Source of the DNA: Thuidium tamariscinum
Lineage: Eukaryota > Streptophyta > Bryopsida > Hypnales > Thuidiaceae
Assembly: GCA_947034885.2 (NCBI GenBank)
Contig: OX344754.2
Location: 28,393,369-28,457,368 of the forward strand
Direction of reading: 5' to 3'
Length of the DNA: 64,000 nucleotides
A model generated the notes under the pieces. The model made no database searches and was not told the DNA's origin. It saw only the letters and a program-made list of their open reading frames with translations. Shown piece by piece: positions 1 through 11,385 of the stretch. The translations under genes and the position numbers were made by a program. How positions within the stretch are numbered: position 1 is the first letter of the stretch; every line of letters begins with the position of its first letter.

Positions 1-239
1 ACTATATGTGAACCCAACTACTCTATATCTCTAACAATGGTTATCCTTTATCAAAGATGACTCTAATTTCTACTCAAATGCGCAAGTATGGAGGATAGGG
101 GTGAAGAAAATAACGATAAAATGGGAGTTTGGACTTTGGGTTGGAGGCTTTAAACCTTCCAACTTCTTAGCCCTTCAATTGGCCCTTGATTTTGGCTAAC
201 CTTTCCCAAATTAAATCTTTTAACTTGGATTATGAGGTT

Positions 240-1030
240 CAAAGCTTCGCCGTTTGGGAATTTTTCCAAAGTATTTTAAGAATTCTTTGCGCAAAAGGAG
301 GTACACATGACAGTGTTTGAATCGAACTTTCACGTTGAGTTCTCAAAATTTCCTAGTATTTCAAGGTTTTGCAACCAAAGGAGGTACACATGACAGTGTT
401 TAAACCGGACTTTGGTGCTCAATACTTGAAATTTCAAAGATAATTGTTGGCAAGGTATGAGGCTTCGTTACAAGAATGAAGTGTAGCAAAGAAATGAACT
501 TGAAGGGGCCCTAAGCCTTCAAATGTTTACAAAATACAAAACTTGGCCAAGGTCTTTGGTCCAAGTGGCGCTCCGACTATGTCGATAGCACTAGAGAGAA
601 ACAAAGTGTCAGTGCGAGAAATAAGGGTACTAGCAACCTCGAGGGGGGCCCTTATATACCCGTGGCCGGGCCCCTCTCGGTAATTGCCGGTGAAAACACT
701 TTGTTACTTCCTACCCTAAACTACCCTAATGTAATTCCAAAATATTAGTTGTTTAATGGTGGAAATTTCTAAAAACATCCCCATTTGGTCAAAGAAATCT
801 TGGCCAAATCAAATCCAAGATCTTAACCCAAAATATTTTGGAATTAACCCTAATTTACGTAGATATTTTGCAAATTAACCCAAAGTCATTTTGAAAATTG
901 TCTTTCTTTAACCCAAAGATGGCTTTTTACGCAAGAAAGAGATCTTGACCAAATCCAATCTTTGATTTTCCAAGAGATATTTCCAAAATCACTTCTAATT
1001 AACCACAATTAATGATTAAAAAGTCAAACT
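240..1030 (-). mobile_element. LTR-like promoter tract (possible solo or 3' LTR fossil)
   Basis: Read on the minus strand, this GC-richer stretch has the look of a plant LTR promoter: a TATATAAG box at 651-658 (minus), a GC-rich start region, then a leader-like tract running toward position 240. Above it, at 825-915, the word TTAACCC(A)AA recurs four times. No paired second LTR, primer-binding site or target duplication could be found, so the assignment rests on appearance only. It lies next to decayed minus-strand reading frames at 1233-2265 that could belong to the same old element. Confidence 0.28.
294..401. repeat. Pair of 25-bp direct repeats, 83 bp apart
   Basis: The word AAAGGAGGTACACATGACAG, followed by TGTTT, occurs at 294-318 and again at 377-401, and the flanking bases are also related. 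This is a short internal duplication inside the LTR-like tract. Confidence 0.8.
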
Positions 1031-1232
1031 AAGAGCTGACCCTCTCTATCTTTTAGGGAACAACTCGAAACGAAAAACTGTCTGCGCCATTGTCTTCAGA
1101 AGACCCCAATTAGCCTAAGGGACCCCTTACCCCTCACTCCTAGGCCATTTGCACGCCCAAATTGGAATTACGGTAACTCCAATCAAAAGTCAAAACTCTA
1201 ACTTTTAGGATTTGCGCATTTCGATGAATCTG

Positions 1233-2265
1233 TCAGGCCAAGGTTGTTAGGAATGTCCGTGAGAGTAAGGAATGACTCCTTATTTGCGACAATCGGACAT
1301 CATTCGCTCCTGATACGCCGGTCAACCCGCCGCCAACTTGTAACTTCCAGTGAATTTCGATGTCGATGCCGGTTTTGGTAGTTGGGAATGTCGGAATGTC
1401 TTCAAACTTGACCGGGCGCTTATTAAGCACACAAAAACCTATCTTAATTTTTAGTGAGATTTTACCGCATCATGCGTAATTTCTATGATTTTACGAACAT
1501 TTCTATGTGCGGTTGACTTCCCATGGAGTCAACGTGGAATTTCGGAAAAATCCGAAATAAATTGGGTAACATCTAGGGCACTCCTAGATTCTTGGTGTAA
1601 GTCCCACGCAACCTTGCACCTTTCTAATTTTAGCAACTTGGAATTACTTTGCCCAACTGGACAATTTAATTCCCGATGCCTGGGAATCTTGGACAATTGT
1701 TTGATTCTTGTTCGCTCCTGGCATGCTCCTACCCTTGGAACACCTCTCTGTAGTCTTCAATCTCCAATCCTCCATCTTTTATCTCGTGAAGTTCAAATTC
1801 TCCAAATCCATTGTAGTGGTTTTACCTTTAAATCCAATTTGTTTCAAAATTGAATTTAAGCCCTGGTAACTCTCCCACACTCGTAGTAGATTCTTTTAGC
1901 TTAGTCAGTATGTCATGTGCATCCTTAAAAGGTTGATTTTGCACAGACAATCGCTAGGACTGACTAACTCTCTATTCTTTATTTCTCTCGGAATTATTAA
2001 ATCTTTACATAAACTTGCTTTGGAGACTTAGAATGATTCAAATTTCTAGGATTAGGAATTTTCCACCTTCTAAGTTGGTTTTCCACCATTTTGGCATAGA
2101 CTGATACCAAAACTCCCTCAACATTCTTTTTATGTCTTTTTCTTGAATATTTTGACTAATTTTCGCTATTAAATCGCGAAAAATGGACCCAGAGTCTTGA
2201 GTGCCATCTCGAGGGCTCACAGCATCATCGACTGACAGTAGTGGACACTCTGATTCTATGTCCAT
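1233..2265 (-). pseudogene. Decayed minus-strand coding remnant, probably retroelement-derived
   Basis: Several open stretches lie on the minus strand, the clearest being 75 codons at 2038-2265 starting MDIESECPLL and 65 codons at 1233-1430. Base composition is more coding-like than the surroundings. I do not recognise a family. Position beside an LTR-like tract suggests an old retroelement, but no protease, reverse transcriptase or integrase motif is visible. It is broken in several places and looks old. Confidence 0.25.
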
Positions 2266-3000
2266 ATTCTCTACGTGACTCTATTTTTTCTTATATTACA
2301 GCATTTAGCTGATTTTGGTTTATATGATATTATTTCTTTTTTGGTATATTTGTAAAGTAATCACCCTAAACCACAAATTGTTTAATTTTGTGTAGCTTCT
2401 TCCTTTTCAATTTTAGCAATTCTACATGTCATCCTATTCATTAGATTATGCTATTGTGCAAAAATGATTAACATTTTAGTATTCCAGTCCTAATCTACCA
2501 TTATTCATAAGTTCACAAATTTATATCCTTCATCAAATTTTTGCTAAATATCTCACCTCCACAACTAGTATTCAAAGATAACCATTGACATTTCTGTCTT
2601 AAAAATTGCTTGATATCATATTTGTGGAGTTTTTCTAAATGTTTGTGTTCACTCACTTCTCTTTGCTTTTAGTACCCCTCGGCTCCAAGGGTAACCCCAG
2701 GGTTCCGATAAATAAATTATAAAATAAATTTTTTGGTTGTAAGTATTGGACTCAAATCGGTGCCGTGGGATACTATCAAATGATTGATCATTAACATTTA
2801 AATTTAAATGGGATAATATCATTTGATCAAATTTTTTTGATAAGTCATCTTCTTTTTATCTTTTAATATCTAGCAAAATACAATTCAGTTCTGTTAATTC
2901 AAAAATTAGAATGAATAATAATGGGGTCAAAAATAATATCATGTTCTCACTTCACGAAGAAGTTTTGACTAAAGAAAACAGATTGTAGAATATATATTTT
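2266..3000. other. AT-rich stretch, nothing identified
   Basis: No open frame, repeat boundary or RNA-like structure was recognised here. Confidence 0.5.
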
Positions 3001-3002
3001 TT

Positions 3003-3400
3003 ACTAGCACCATAGTCTCCAAGGAAAAAAATGGGGTATGAAAGTGATCATTGTTTTTTTATTAAATAATGGCCTTCTCCTTAAAAAAAATAAAAATGGA
3101 TTACAAATTTTAATACAACTTTACATCTACTTATAGGTGTGAAGTCATATATGTTTGGTGTTATTAATTAAATCTTATAGACACCAATCAAAATTCTCAC
3201 AAAATAAAAAAATAGGGTGTCAAATGAACATTTCACTAGCATGACCATCTCGAAGGAAAAAAATGGGGGATGAAATTTGTACATCTATTTATACAAAATG
3301 AATGTCTCCCCTCTCAATAAGTTAAAATGGAATATGAGATAAAAATATTACTTCAAATCCATCTATGGATGTGAATCTACAAAATAAATAGTCCACATAA
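3003..3400. repeat. Tandem duplication, unit about 232 bp
   Basis: The block starting CTAGCACCATAGTCTCCAAG near 3004 is repeated in diverged form from about 3236 (CTAGCATGACCATCTCGAAG). Both carry AAGGAAAAAAATGGGG early and a GGTGTGAA/GGATGTGAA word late in the unit. It is non-coding and fairly old. Confidence 0.6.
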
Positions 3401-3551
3401 GGACTCTTATTTACTTTATGGAAAACGAATATATATATATATACATAAATCTAGGAGTATTCACAAAATTAATTAGGATGTTCCTAAAAAAGGACATTTG
3501 AATATTTAATTTTTATTCTATATATAAGAAAGTCAACTACTAAATTATTTA

Positions 3552-3705
3552 CGATACCACGGTGATAGGTCCGCGGTAATAGGTCCGCACTAATAGGCAC
3601 TAAAATTTATTAAAATTATTTATATTTGGTCACAAAATTTATATGTAAACTTAAAAAAATAAAGTAGGCTCATAGGCTCACGCTCACAGGCTCACAAAAT
3701 AGCAA
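3552..3705. repeat. Short direct repeats (ATAGGTCCGC and AGGCTCA words)
   Basis: ATAGGTCCGC appears twice and ATAGGC once within 40 bp, and about 70 bp further on AGGCTCA appears three times in 30 bp. These simple local repeats mark the edge of the GC-richer block that follows. Confidence 0.6.
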
Positions 3706-4650
3706 CCCTGGGTCGTCGAGATCATTTGCAGGATAACAAGCACCACCTACAACCAGCACAACATCCAATGTTTCCAAGACCTGAACAAATTGCGCAAGCA
3801 GACGCTCAATAAGCACATAATTATGCTCTATAAGCCAAAATTCCAGGTCTTGATGCAGGTAGGTCGATATTCCACCTCTTCGGTTTCAAGATAATTCATA
3901 AAGCAGAAACTCAAGGGAAGGTGTAAAAACCGAGAATGCAATATAGACAATAATCATGTGTCACGAAACCAATAACGAGGAGGTTGTCTAAACTGTAGAC
4001 TGAAACTTGCTTCACAGAGATCAAATTCTGCGTACATTGATCTCAATCCTCAGTACAGTTCCATGGGTAATCCTTCTTCTAGGGTGACAGGGTAATTTCA
4101 TCCCACAGCCAGATGATCACTCACGTCAAATCTGCAAAGCCTCGTCTGTACAAATTTAGTTGTTGGAAAAATTAAAAGACAGCCCTCAATCTCAATTCTG
4201 CGAAACTCTAGACCTATAGTAAGACTTGTTATGCTTCACGCTCAGAATCTGATACATCAATCAGACACGTCCTGTGTGCCAATTTGCCGAACGACTCAAT
4301 GAATGAAATTAGGGTTTTGATAAACCCTGAAGCCACACACCAAAAAATCGTACTGTTAAGAAACCCTCCTAGAAGTTCCAATCATCAACGAAAGAAGCAT
4401 CTGGACTCACCTTGCCCCTTCTGATCTCGAGTCCGCAGCATCTCCGCGAAAGAAGAAGAACAGATATATCAGATAAGGTAGACGAGACTATTTTCATCAC
4501 TTTTAAGCATTTACACATGCGCAAGAGTGTGGTTTTTGGAAGATGGGTATTGCTGTGGGGAAACTTTTGAATGAAATAGCTTGTTGCAATCAAATTTTTA
4601 CAAACTTCCTATGCAAGCACTCAAAGTAGGAGATGTGGACCACGAATTGG
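3673..4650 (-). other. GC-richer gene-like block, unidentified, minus strand
   Basis: A 71-codon stretch open on the minus strand (3673-3885) has a protein-like composition, including ERLLAQFVQVLETL and VVLVVGGACYPA, but no start codon, so it could be an exon. Upstream on the same strand, a perfect splice-donor match (AAG|GTGAGT) lies at 4411/4410, after a short frame starting MLRTRDQKGQ. I could not link the two by a convincing exon chain, and plus-strand frames across 3711-3800 are also open. A decayed gene, a transcribed non-coding region or chance are all possible. Confidence 0.2.
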
Positions 4651-5217
4651 AGAAACTGCGAACAACCCCATTTTCGTTCAAAAATCAATGGCCGTAGGCA
4701 CGCATGCAAGTCATAGTTACACCACAAGTTGTTAATTGAAGGTCAATTGAGTGTATGAGTAGGTTGGTAACATGGTCAGCAGAGGAAACACAATCAAATC
4801 GTGGTTTAGCCTAATCGGTCTCCTCTATTTCAGCAGCTGCGCCTTATCAATCTCCGAAGAATGTGCAATGTATTGTAAATTTGACACTTCCACGCTTTGA
4901 GAGTTCTTCCTACGAATAATTTGGATTGGGAAAGATTTGCAACTGAAACGTCTGCAAGCGGTTTGAATGATAATGTTCACTGATATTGATTGTCTCAACT
5001 GGTAATCTCATTAATTCCTTGAGAAACATACATCGCCAGACTAGGAATACTAACTCAAGCTTAACAGCAAAGCTCTGAGACTTGTTTCCGTCACATGGCT
5101 ATGGCGTTCTAGCAGACTTTACGATATTCTGAAGGTTTCTAGAATGTGCTCACAAGCTTGTCCAGAAGCCATATACATAGATTTGAAACAAATGGAAGTC
5201 ACTGAAGCAGCCACAAG
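4651..5217. other. GC-moderate stretch without a called gene
   Basis: Composition is less AT-rich than the background, but no frame of useful length and no clear splice chain was seen. Confidence 0.4.
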
Positions 5218-5844
5218 TCACCTAAAGAAGATACATGTATCCAACAAGCTATTTTCTCTTTGTTCTAAATAAGGTGGGTGCTTCTTAGAACGAATCTTGG
5301 TTGCTGCAAAATGGATCTTGTCAGACTCTCCAAATGCCTCCTTGAAAGCAGTTAAGAATACTTCAAAATTGTCTAGAATTGGAGATTTTTTTTCAAACAA
5401 TGGCCAAAACCAAGACAAAGCTTGTCCTGTAAGCAAACTCCCAACTAGACCAACTTGAGATTCAACTGTTGGATAATGGTGAGGATGGAGAAAGATCACA
5501 AGTTGAACTTGAATGATGAATTCTTGATATTTTGAATGTGTCCCATCAAACCTCTCTGGAAGGGTAATCTTCGGTTCTTTAAGTGTTGAAGCATTTTGAT
5601 TGAGGTCTTTGGTAGATGGATTCTTCCCTTGGATTGAAAGAAATGTTGAGTTTCTTGATGTCAAATCTTGTGAAATCATGTATGGTGTTGATTGGAGTGC
5701 TTTCAATATGTGGTTATCGTTTAACCTTGTGATATTGTCTTGTATAATCTTGGTCTTTGCTGTCAAGTCTTCAATAGCCTTCAAAATCATATCCATCTTT
5801 GAATCAAGTGTATTGAGAGTAACAATATTCTCGTCCCTTGACAT
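5218..5844 (-). mobile_element. Ty3/gypsy-type gag remnant (fossil)
   Basis: A 208-residue frame starts MSRDENIVTL. Its first 45 residues look like a coiled coil; the middle matches the capsid region of Ty3/gypsy Gag by pattern: PERFDGTHSKYQEFI, then GSLLTGQALSWFWPLFE, then a DNFEVFLTAFKEAFG segment. This PxxFDG...LTGxAxxWF layout is typical of metavirid Gag and of Gag-derived host proteins. Only the front part of gag remains; no pol was found beside it, so the element is a broken remnant. Its upstream region carries a TATA box and heat-shock elements. A domesticated gag gene is a less likely alternative. Confidence 0.75.
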
Positions 5845-6106
5845 TTTGATTTAGAAGTATTAGACTCAATGAAAACAACAAACTACAATAGAGGGAGTGG
5901 CATTCAACAATTTGCTATGGACAATCTAATTGCAAAATAGAATGAACTTCCGCTTAAGAAAACTAAAGCAAGTCTAAAGATAAAATAGTTTAAATCTCGA
6001 CAATATAAAATTGAATAGACAAGAGTACCAAAACAAGACTAAAATGACAAACTAGAACTTCAAAAGATGTATTGTAGAGACTAAGGGTCTCTTCAATCAC
6101 AACTCC

Positions 6107-6115
6107 TATATATAC
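6107..6115 (-). promoter_or_regulatory. TATA box driving toward the gag remnant
   Basis: On the minus strand this reads GTATATATA, about 265 bp above the gag ATG. The heat-shock element cluster lies immediately upstream on that strand, the usual order for an inducible promoter. Confidence 0.5.
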
Positions 6116-6133
6116 TCTTGAGATAGGCCTCTC

Positions 6134-6240
6134 TAGAAGCTTCTACATACTCAAGAAGTTTCTTGAAGTTTCTAGAAATTTACTAGGAAGCTTCCTCAAA
6201 TTTTCAAAAAGAAGCTTCTAGAAATTCCACAGAAGCTTCT
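6134..6240. promoter_or_regulatory. Heat-shock element (HSE) cluster
   Basis: Heat-shock factors bind alternating GAA and TTC triplets centred 5 bp apart. Here five perfect alternating units start at 6155 (GAA), 6160 (TTC), 6165 (GAA), 6170 (TTC) and 6175 (GAA). Further GAAnnTTC pairs lie at 6136/6141, 6187/6192, 6211/6216 (followed by GAA at 6221) and 6232/6237. The palindrome AGAAGCTTCT occurs three times and GGAAGCTTCC once. The cluster sits between the minus-strand TATA box at 6107-6115 and the plus-strand gene at 6411, so it could serve either. Heat-responsive LTRs are known in plants, the ONSEN copia elements being the standard example. Confidence 0.7.
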
Positions 6241-6410
6241 ACATAATAAATTACGGAGTATACTGGTATTTTTAATTTATAATTCATCATTAATACAGTA
6301 CTAATTCTGCAACTGAACCCCTGAACTCCCTAGTCCCTACTGTACTGTACTCAGCGCCGCTTGAACGATCATTCATCCATTCAAGGTTTCATTCGTCCTC
6401 TCCCCCGGAT

Positions 6411-7049
6411 ATGGTTCTTCCCCGCGCAGACCCTCACCCAAGGTTTTGGCCTTCTTCGCTGGCCATGGCGACTCTGCGGACCTTCTCTTCGATTTCAACG
6501 TCACTCAATCCTTCCCCACCTTCACTACCACGAATTTCACATACCCCTAGAATCGCACCTCTCATTCCCCGTTCAAATCATGCAAAACCATTGTCTCAAT
6601 CCAAACCTTCATCCTCAAAGCCTCAATCCACGAAGCTTTCACGCCATTCCAATCCGACGTTTCAAGGTTTAGAGCATTTGGAAATTTCTCCGACGCTGGA
6701 GAATGTCTCGTTTTTGCGGAGCTTTGTTTCAGACCATGCGAGAGAATTGGCCATTGGCAGTTTGGTATTCGCACTCATTTGCCTTCCAGACGAACACGCA
6801 CTAGCCTTGGGTCCCGGAGGTCCATTGATGGAGGAGTTTTGGGACAATGTGCGCCGGTATGGATTCTACTTCTTCACGGTGGTGTCTGGGGGGTTGTACA
6901 GCTTGGCGAAACCGCTCCTGGATCTCCTGAAGGATCCGTCCACGCAGATTTTGGTGGCGATAGTGGTAATTGGGACTTTCTATCTTATGTACTTGACTGT
7001 TAGTACTATGCTGGGGCTCAATGACTTCGTCTATGAGTATGCGCAATAA
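6411..7049 (+). CDS. Small thylakoid-type membrane protein, plastid-targeted
   Basis: A 212-residue protein. A second in-frame ATG at 6465 has a better context (GGCCATGGCG) and starts MATLRTFSSISTS, a typical plastid transit peptide, so the true product is probably 194 residues. Residues 1-85 are rich in Ser, Pro and basic residues, as in transit peptides. Residues 112-132 are hydrophobic and end in HALA before LGPGGPL, resembling a thylakoid-transfer signal. Two membrane segments follow (about 150-168 and 180-202), with EEFWDNVRRYG before the first and NDFVYEYAQ at the end. From memory this resembles small uncharacterised plant thylakoid proteins of the At2g05310/At4g13500 kind; the function is unknown to me. 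Single exon; the stop lies inside an AATAAA-like sequence. Confidence 0.8.
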   Translation: MVLPRADPHPRFWPSSLAMATLRTFSSISTSLNPSPPSLPRISHTPRIAPLIPRSNHAKPLSQSKPSSSKPQSTKLSRHSNPTFQGLEHLEISPTLENVSFLRSFVSDHARELAIGSLVFALICLPDEHALALGPGGPLMEEFWDNVRRYGFYFFTVVSGGLYSLAKPLLDLLKDPSTQILVAIVVIGTFYLMYLTVSTMLGLNDFVYEYAQ

Positions 7050-7070
7050 ACAAAGGTGTGGTTTGAATTG

Positions 7071-7550
7071 GCGGTGTGAAATTGGTATCCGACTCTGTTT
7101 CTTTGGTGATGGTGATGGGAGAGAAATGGAGAAATTTTAGCTGTTGTTGTCTTTGATCTTTTGCAATTTGTTGTTTTAACACTCTTCGTAGGAGCCCTCA
7201 GCTGTACGAATTCCTTGACTCAAATCCACCATTCTGATTCTAATATAGTAGTTATTGAGCTGAGTTTGTATGTTGGCTTTGTTAACTTGCCATTAATAAT
7301 GTAGCAAAGTGTGTTGTGAAATTCGTGTGCCGCACCGTTTCTTGGTAATGCTCTCAATGATGATGGTGATGGCGAGGAATGGAGAAATTCTAGTTGTTGC
7401 TTTCAATTTTTTTCACTTTGTTGTTGTAACATTCTTAGAAGCCCTGAGATGCACAAATTCCAGTGATTCAAATACTTCATTCTGATTCTAAATAGTTGTG
7501 TGGCTCAAGTTGTTTGTTGGCTTTGTTATCTTGCCAATGGGATTGGTATA
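7071..7550. repeat. Tandem duplication of the gene's 3' flank, unit about 240 bp
   Basis: Copy 1 (about 7071-7310) and copy 2 (about 7311-7550) share many words in order: TGTGAAATT, GGTGATGG, AATGGAGAAATT, TTTGTTGTTTTAAC/TTTGTTGTTGTAAC, TTCTGATTCTAA and GGCTTTGTTAACTTGCCA/GGCTTTGTTATCTTGCCA. Copy 1 starts just after the stop of the membrane-protein gene, so the 3' untranslated region was duplicated. A weaker echo (AGTAGAAGAATGC at 7552 and 7831) extends beyond. Confidence 0.8.
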
Positions 7551-8600
7551 ATAGTAGAAGAATGCTCAATTGGATTCAAGTCTGGAAAAGTCAGTGCTAG
7601 TCAGTTTAGAATGTGATGTTGGGCTCCTCACGTTTGAATGTGATGCTGATATCAATTCTCAAAACCGAGGATGCGCACTTAGAAAGGCTAAAGAATGTTT
7701 TTGTTTTTGTAATGCCAGCCATTTCATTAATTTCCGTTTTATATTTAATTTTGAATGTTTTCATACAATGTGCCTATTTATGGGGAAGGTTACAATGCCA
7801 TTAATAGCATAGTCAGTAGGAGTTCTATGGGAGTAGAAGAATGCTTGTGATCAATGATTCATGAACTACGTTACGTTAGGTCCGTCTGTTCTCCAGATTC
7901 CGGTTTGGACCAGAGGATGTGATATTAAAGAGAGTGATATTAAAGAGGAATGGGTGTAACGGCTTCACCTGCTTTGGGTTCATGCCCACCAGTACAGTAT
8001 TGGAAGTTGGGTGTGCAACCCTGAGGTTCAATTAGGGTTATCAAACCGATGGCCGACAGGTTGAAATTTTTTTTAGGGTCGCTGTGGCATTGCAGTATGC
8101 GAATGGGACGCACTCATCAAGCAATTGGCAGATTGGTGAGAGTTCAGTTGGTGTTGCGTAACTGCTGCTGGCCCACCGCCTTTCCTATTGTCCCTTCGCG
8201 TCCTCAGAGGAGAGATGGCTGGACCCTCAAAATAATTTCTCTCATTTCGAAGGTTGCATGAAATGCCATTTTTGAATTTGTTCATCGTCGAGTAGAGTCC
8301 TTTGAGTTGTTCTTAACTTAGAGTAGAATTGCACTTGCAACATTTCTTCTTCTGACCCCTCCATCTTGTAGTAATACTGAATAGCTAGCATCCTGAATTG
8401 ATGTATGTCAGATTCTTCTTTTTTGATGTGAATCTGGTATTTTACTTGGTACCTTGAGAGATTTGACACCCCTTTTAGATTGTTCGATTCCCAATACGGT
8501 ACATTTTTGTAACATATCCATAGTTTCTGAGTGAGATAAACCACAAGTAGATGCAGAGATCTATATAGAGAATCACCCCGCAGTAAGAAAAGTTGGCGCA
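7551..8600. other. GC-moderate stretch, no convincing gene
   Basis: About 7970-8280 is GC-richer than its surroundings, and a minus-strand frame of 119 codons spans 8242-8601 (start MRQLFLLRGDS). Neither shows a recognisable domain, and overlapping frames on both strands are open. It may hold untranslated or decayed gene sequence. Confidence 0.35.
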
Positions 8601-10265
8601 TGTTTCATGCCATTCAACCATGCGGTGTTGTATGCAGGCTTTGAGGATGGATTGGTAGTCATTCCAGGTGTTGCTCTGGCAAATTGTTTTATGACCTCAA
8701 CATGACTTCGCTGAAATTGAGTGTGTTACCCCGAATTCATGAGCCAGCAATTTGTGTACTATTTTGAAACTGTACATAAAAATGGTAAGAATACTTAAGA
8801 TTGAATGATTAAATGATTTGCTCCGACGATTATGAGACTATGATGCGTGATTGCCCTGTGTTTGGGATCAAGGCACCGTTCTTCCTGATACACAGAGCAC
8901 TGAGAAATCTATGTTACAAGAGAGGGTAGGAGAGAAAATAATCTTTTGTTTTAAGGGTGAAATTTTTTTAAATGAATGAAGAGCCTCCCCATTATTCTTT
9001 ACAATTTTATTTCAACAAAGCAATGGACAAGGGTTGGAGAGAAAATAATCTTTTGTTCCAATGGTGGAAAAAAATTAAATGATTGAACAACCTTCCTATT
9101 AGTTTTTACATTTTTATTTCAACAAAGAAGTGTACAAGGGTTGGAGAAGAAGTTTGGAGTTGGCAATTACTACCACTTTTGGGTACATTGTGTGAATGTG
9201 CCCAAAAGTGGCAATAACTACCAATTTAAATTTAAAATTAAGTTTTAAAATCCCCTCCCCCCCTTCCTTCTTGTAATTTTCAGTAAGCAACTTCATTGAC
9301 AAATGATATGGGATAATGCATTCTATATCCCGTATCAATATATGTATTTTGTATTTTATTTATATTCAATATCATATTCTGTATTGTATCTATATCCACA
9401 TATAGATTTAGTATTCACTATGTATTTTGTATATCGTACTACATCTACATCCGTATTTGAATGACTTCAATTAAATCTCACAAGATCAATGGATCATGGG
9501 TTTTTGAGAAATCAATGGTGATTTCAAGGATAAGCAATTTTTTTTTAAGCAATCAATGGCCTAAAAAAATTTGAGAGAAGGGGGGGCTAATTAATTGGCC
9601 AAAGGTGGTATGCCACTTTTAGATACATTGTAATCTTTTGTTCCAATGATGGAAAAAGGTTAAATGATTGAAGGCCCTCCCCATTAATGTTTTCATTTTT
9701 ATTTTTATAAAACATTGGAGAAGGATTGGAGAAGATATACTCTTTTGATTTTATAGTGGAAAAACATTAAATGATTGTAGGGCATTTAATTTTTTATTCT
9801 TATGGTGGAAGAAGATTAAATGATTGAACAACCTATTCATTACTCTATACATTTTTATTTCAACAAAAAAATGGACAATTGTTGGAGAAGAAATTGCGGT
9901 TGATCAATGGAAGAGAAAGTGTAGTAATCAAAGTTTTTTTTTCTAAAATCCCAAGAAGGTTTTGGATTTTTTTCAACACAAACAAAATGGAAAGTGTCCA
10001 TTGCACAATTCAAGAAAGAAGTTGCAGAGGCCTTGTGACAAAATAACACATGAGAAGTTAGGCCACAAAAAAGGGAATGCATTTTGTCCTCAAGGCTCCA
10101 CCTGTGTGCAAATTGTACTAAATATGTGGAGTTCTCAATGTGGCCATTTGATTGTCTTGTACTTGAAGATCTCATTAGCCGTGCAAAAACAATTGGCAGC
10201 ATTTAATTGTGTCTTCCATTTCATAAAGTAGAAGAATTCCATGGCCAAATCCATTTGAAAGTCTT
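8601..10265. other. AT-rich stretch with dispersed repeat words
   Basis: The sentence-like block CAATGGACAAGGGTTGGAGA with TCTTTTGTTCCAATGGTGGA recurs in variants near 9020, 9120, 9635, 9715, 9790 and 9865, suggesting an eroded tandem family of units of roughly 100 bp. No gene is called; frames at 9855-10231 are open on both strands but match nothing I know. Confidence 0.45.
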
Positions 10266-10560
10266 ATGGAGCTTGTTGATTCTCTAGTGTTCGTGTCCCT
10301 ATGTTTGCGCCCTTGCAATGAATTCTACACCTTGACTTTATGTCTACACCCTGGCCTAATGTCTCCACTTGTCCATCTGTACCCTAGCTTGATGTTCACA
10401 CTCGCCTAATGTTCATGCCCAAGTACACTACGTTTTCGCATGCTGCATTTGTATCCCTACGAAATTCCATCCATGCTCTAAGTGACTTTTGTTCACCCCC
10501 CACTAATGTCCACGTTCCAATGGCTTTTGTCCATACCTAGTGTCTATGTTGGCATCTAAG
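10266..10560. repeat. Degenerate minisatellite, TGTCYAC words
   Basis: Variants of TGTCTACACC, TGTCCATC, TGTTCACAC, TGTTCATGCC and TGTCCATACC follow one another every 15-40 bp, often preceded by CTAA or CTTGA. It is an eroded short-unit tandem repeat with no coding frame. Confidence 0.5.
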
Positions 10561-10715
10561 TGACAACAAGGAAAATCTATGACAATTTTTTTACCTATAT
10601 AAAAAGTGAACTATATATTGATTACATTGACTAGGTGGAACTTCTACTAGATGGGCAATTTGGACAAATGGACAGGCAGGTGGTACATTCAATAAGACAA
10701 CTATAATAGGAATAA

Positions 10716-11380
10716 ACCCTTAAATATCAATGCAAATGTTTTGTGTCCAATAGATGACAAATGATCTTTTTCTTTAGGAAAGAAGTGCAATTTTTCAATC
10801 CTTGAATTTTCTGTAAAAAGGAGAGATCTTTTATAGTATTTTGGCTTCCAATAAGAATTTTTTTGTATTAAATCAAAAGATTCCCACACTATCAAAATGG
10901 ATGATTTTTAGGGTCACCAATTCAAGATGCTTTAAGGATTGATCTAGAAAGGACACTATAGACATTTAGTGTCTGATGTATGACAAAAATGCAACTATTC
11001 ATCTATGGAATTAGGGGTGGAAAGTGGAGATCTTCTACAATACTTTAACTTCAAACAATGAGTGTTTTTTTTAGATTTTAAATTTAATTTTTATCACCAA
11101 TGATTTTTTCAATTTCAAAAAGGATGATTTCCAAAAAGATATCCATGTCTTTTTAGGATTAACCCATAAATGATATTACAAGGGTTTTCTGATTGGTAAA
11201 TAAGACAACATCTTGCCTACAAAAGAGAAACTATTCATCCTTGAAATTAGGAGTATAAAAGTAAGATCTTCTACACTACTTTGGCTTCTATTGTATAATT
11301 TTGGATTGGTTTTTCTTAAACCAATCATTTCCATAGTTAGAGAAAAGATGATTTCTAAGGTGATCCTAACATTGTTCTAT
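10716..11380. repeat. Three diverged tandem units of 206-237 bp
   Basis: The landmark GAGATCTTTTATAGTATTTTGGCTTC at about 10821 recurs as AGATCTTCTACAATACTTTA near 11028 and AGATCTTCTACACTACTTTG near 11265. Each unit also carries an ATGATTT...AGG(G)TxATCC tail. The array ends where the next transposon begins. Confidence 0.65.
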
Positions 11381-11385
11381 GCTTA

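Noticed and set aside
9855-10231. Overlapping frames of 115 (minus) and 89 (plus) codons
   Set aside because: Both strands are open over the same bases, no domain is seen, and the surroundings are eroded repeats.
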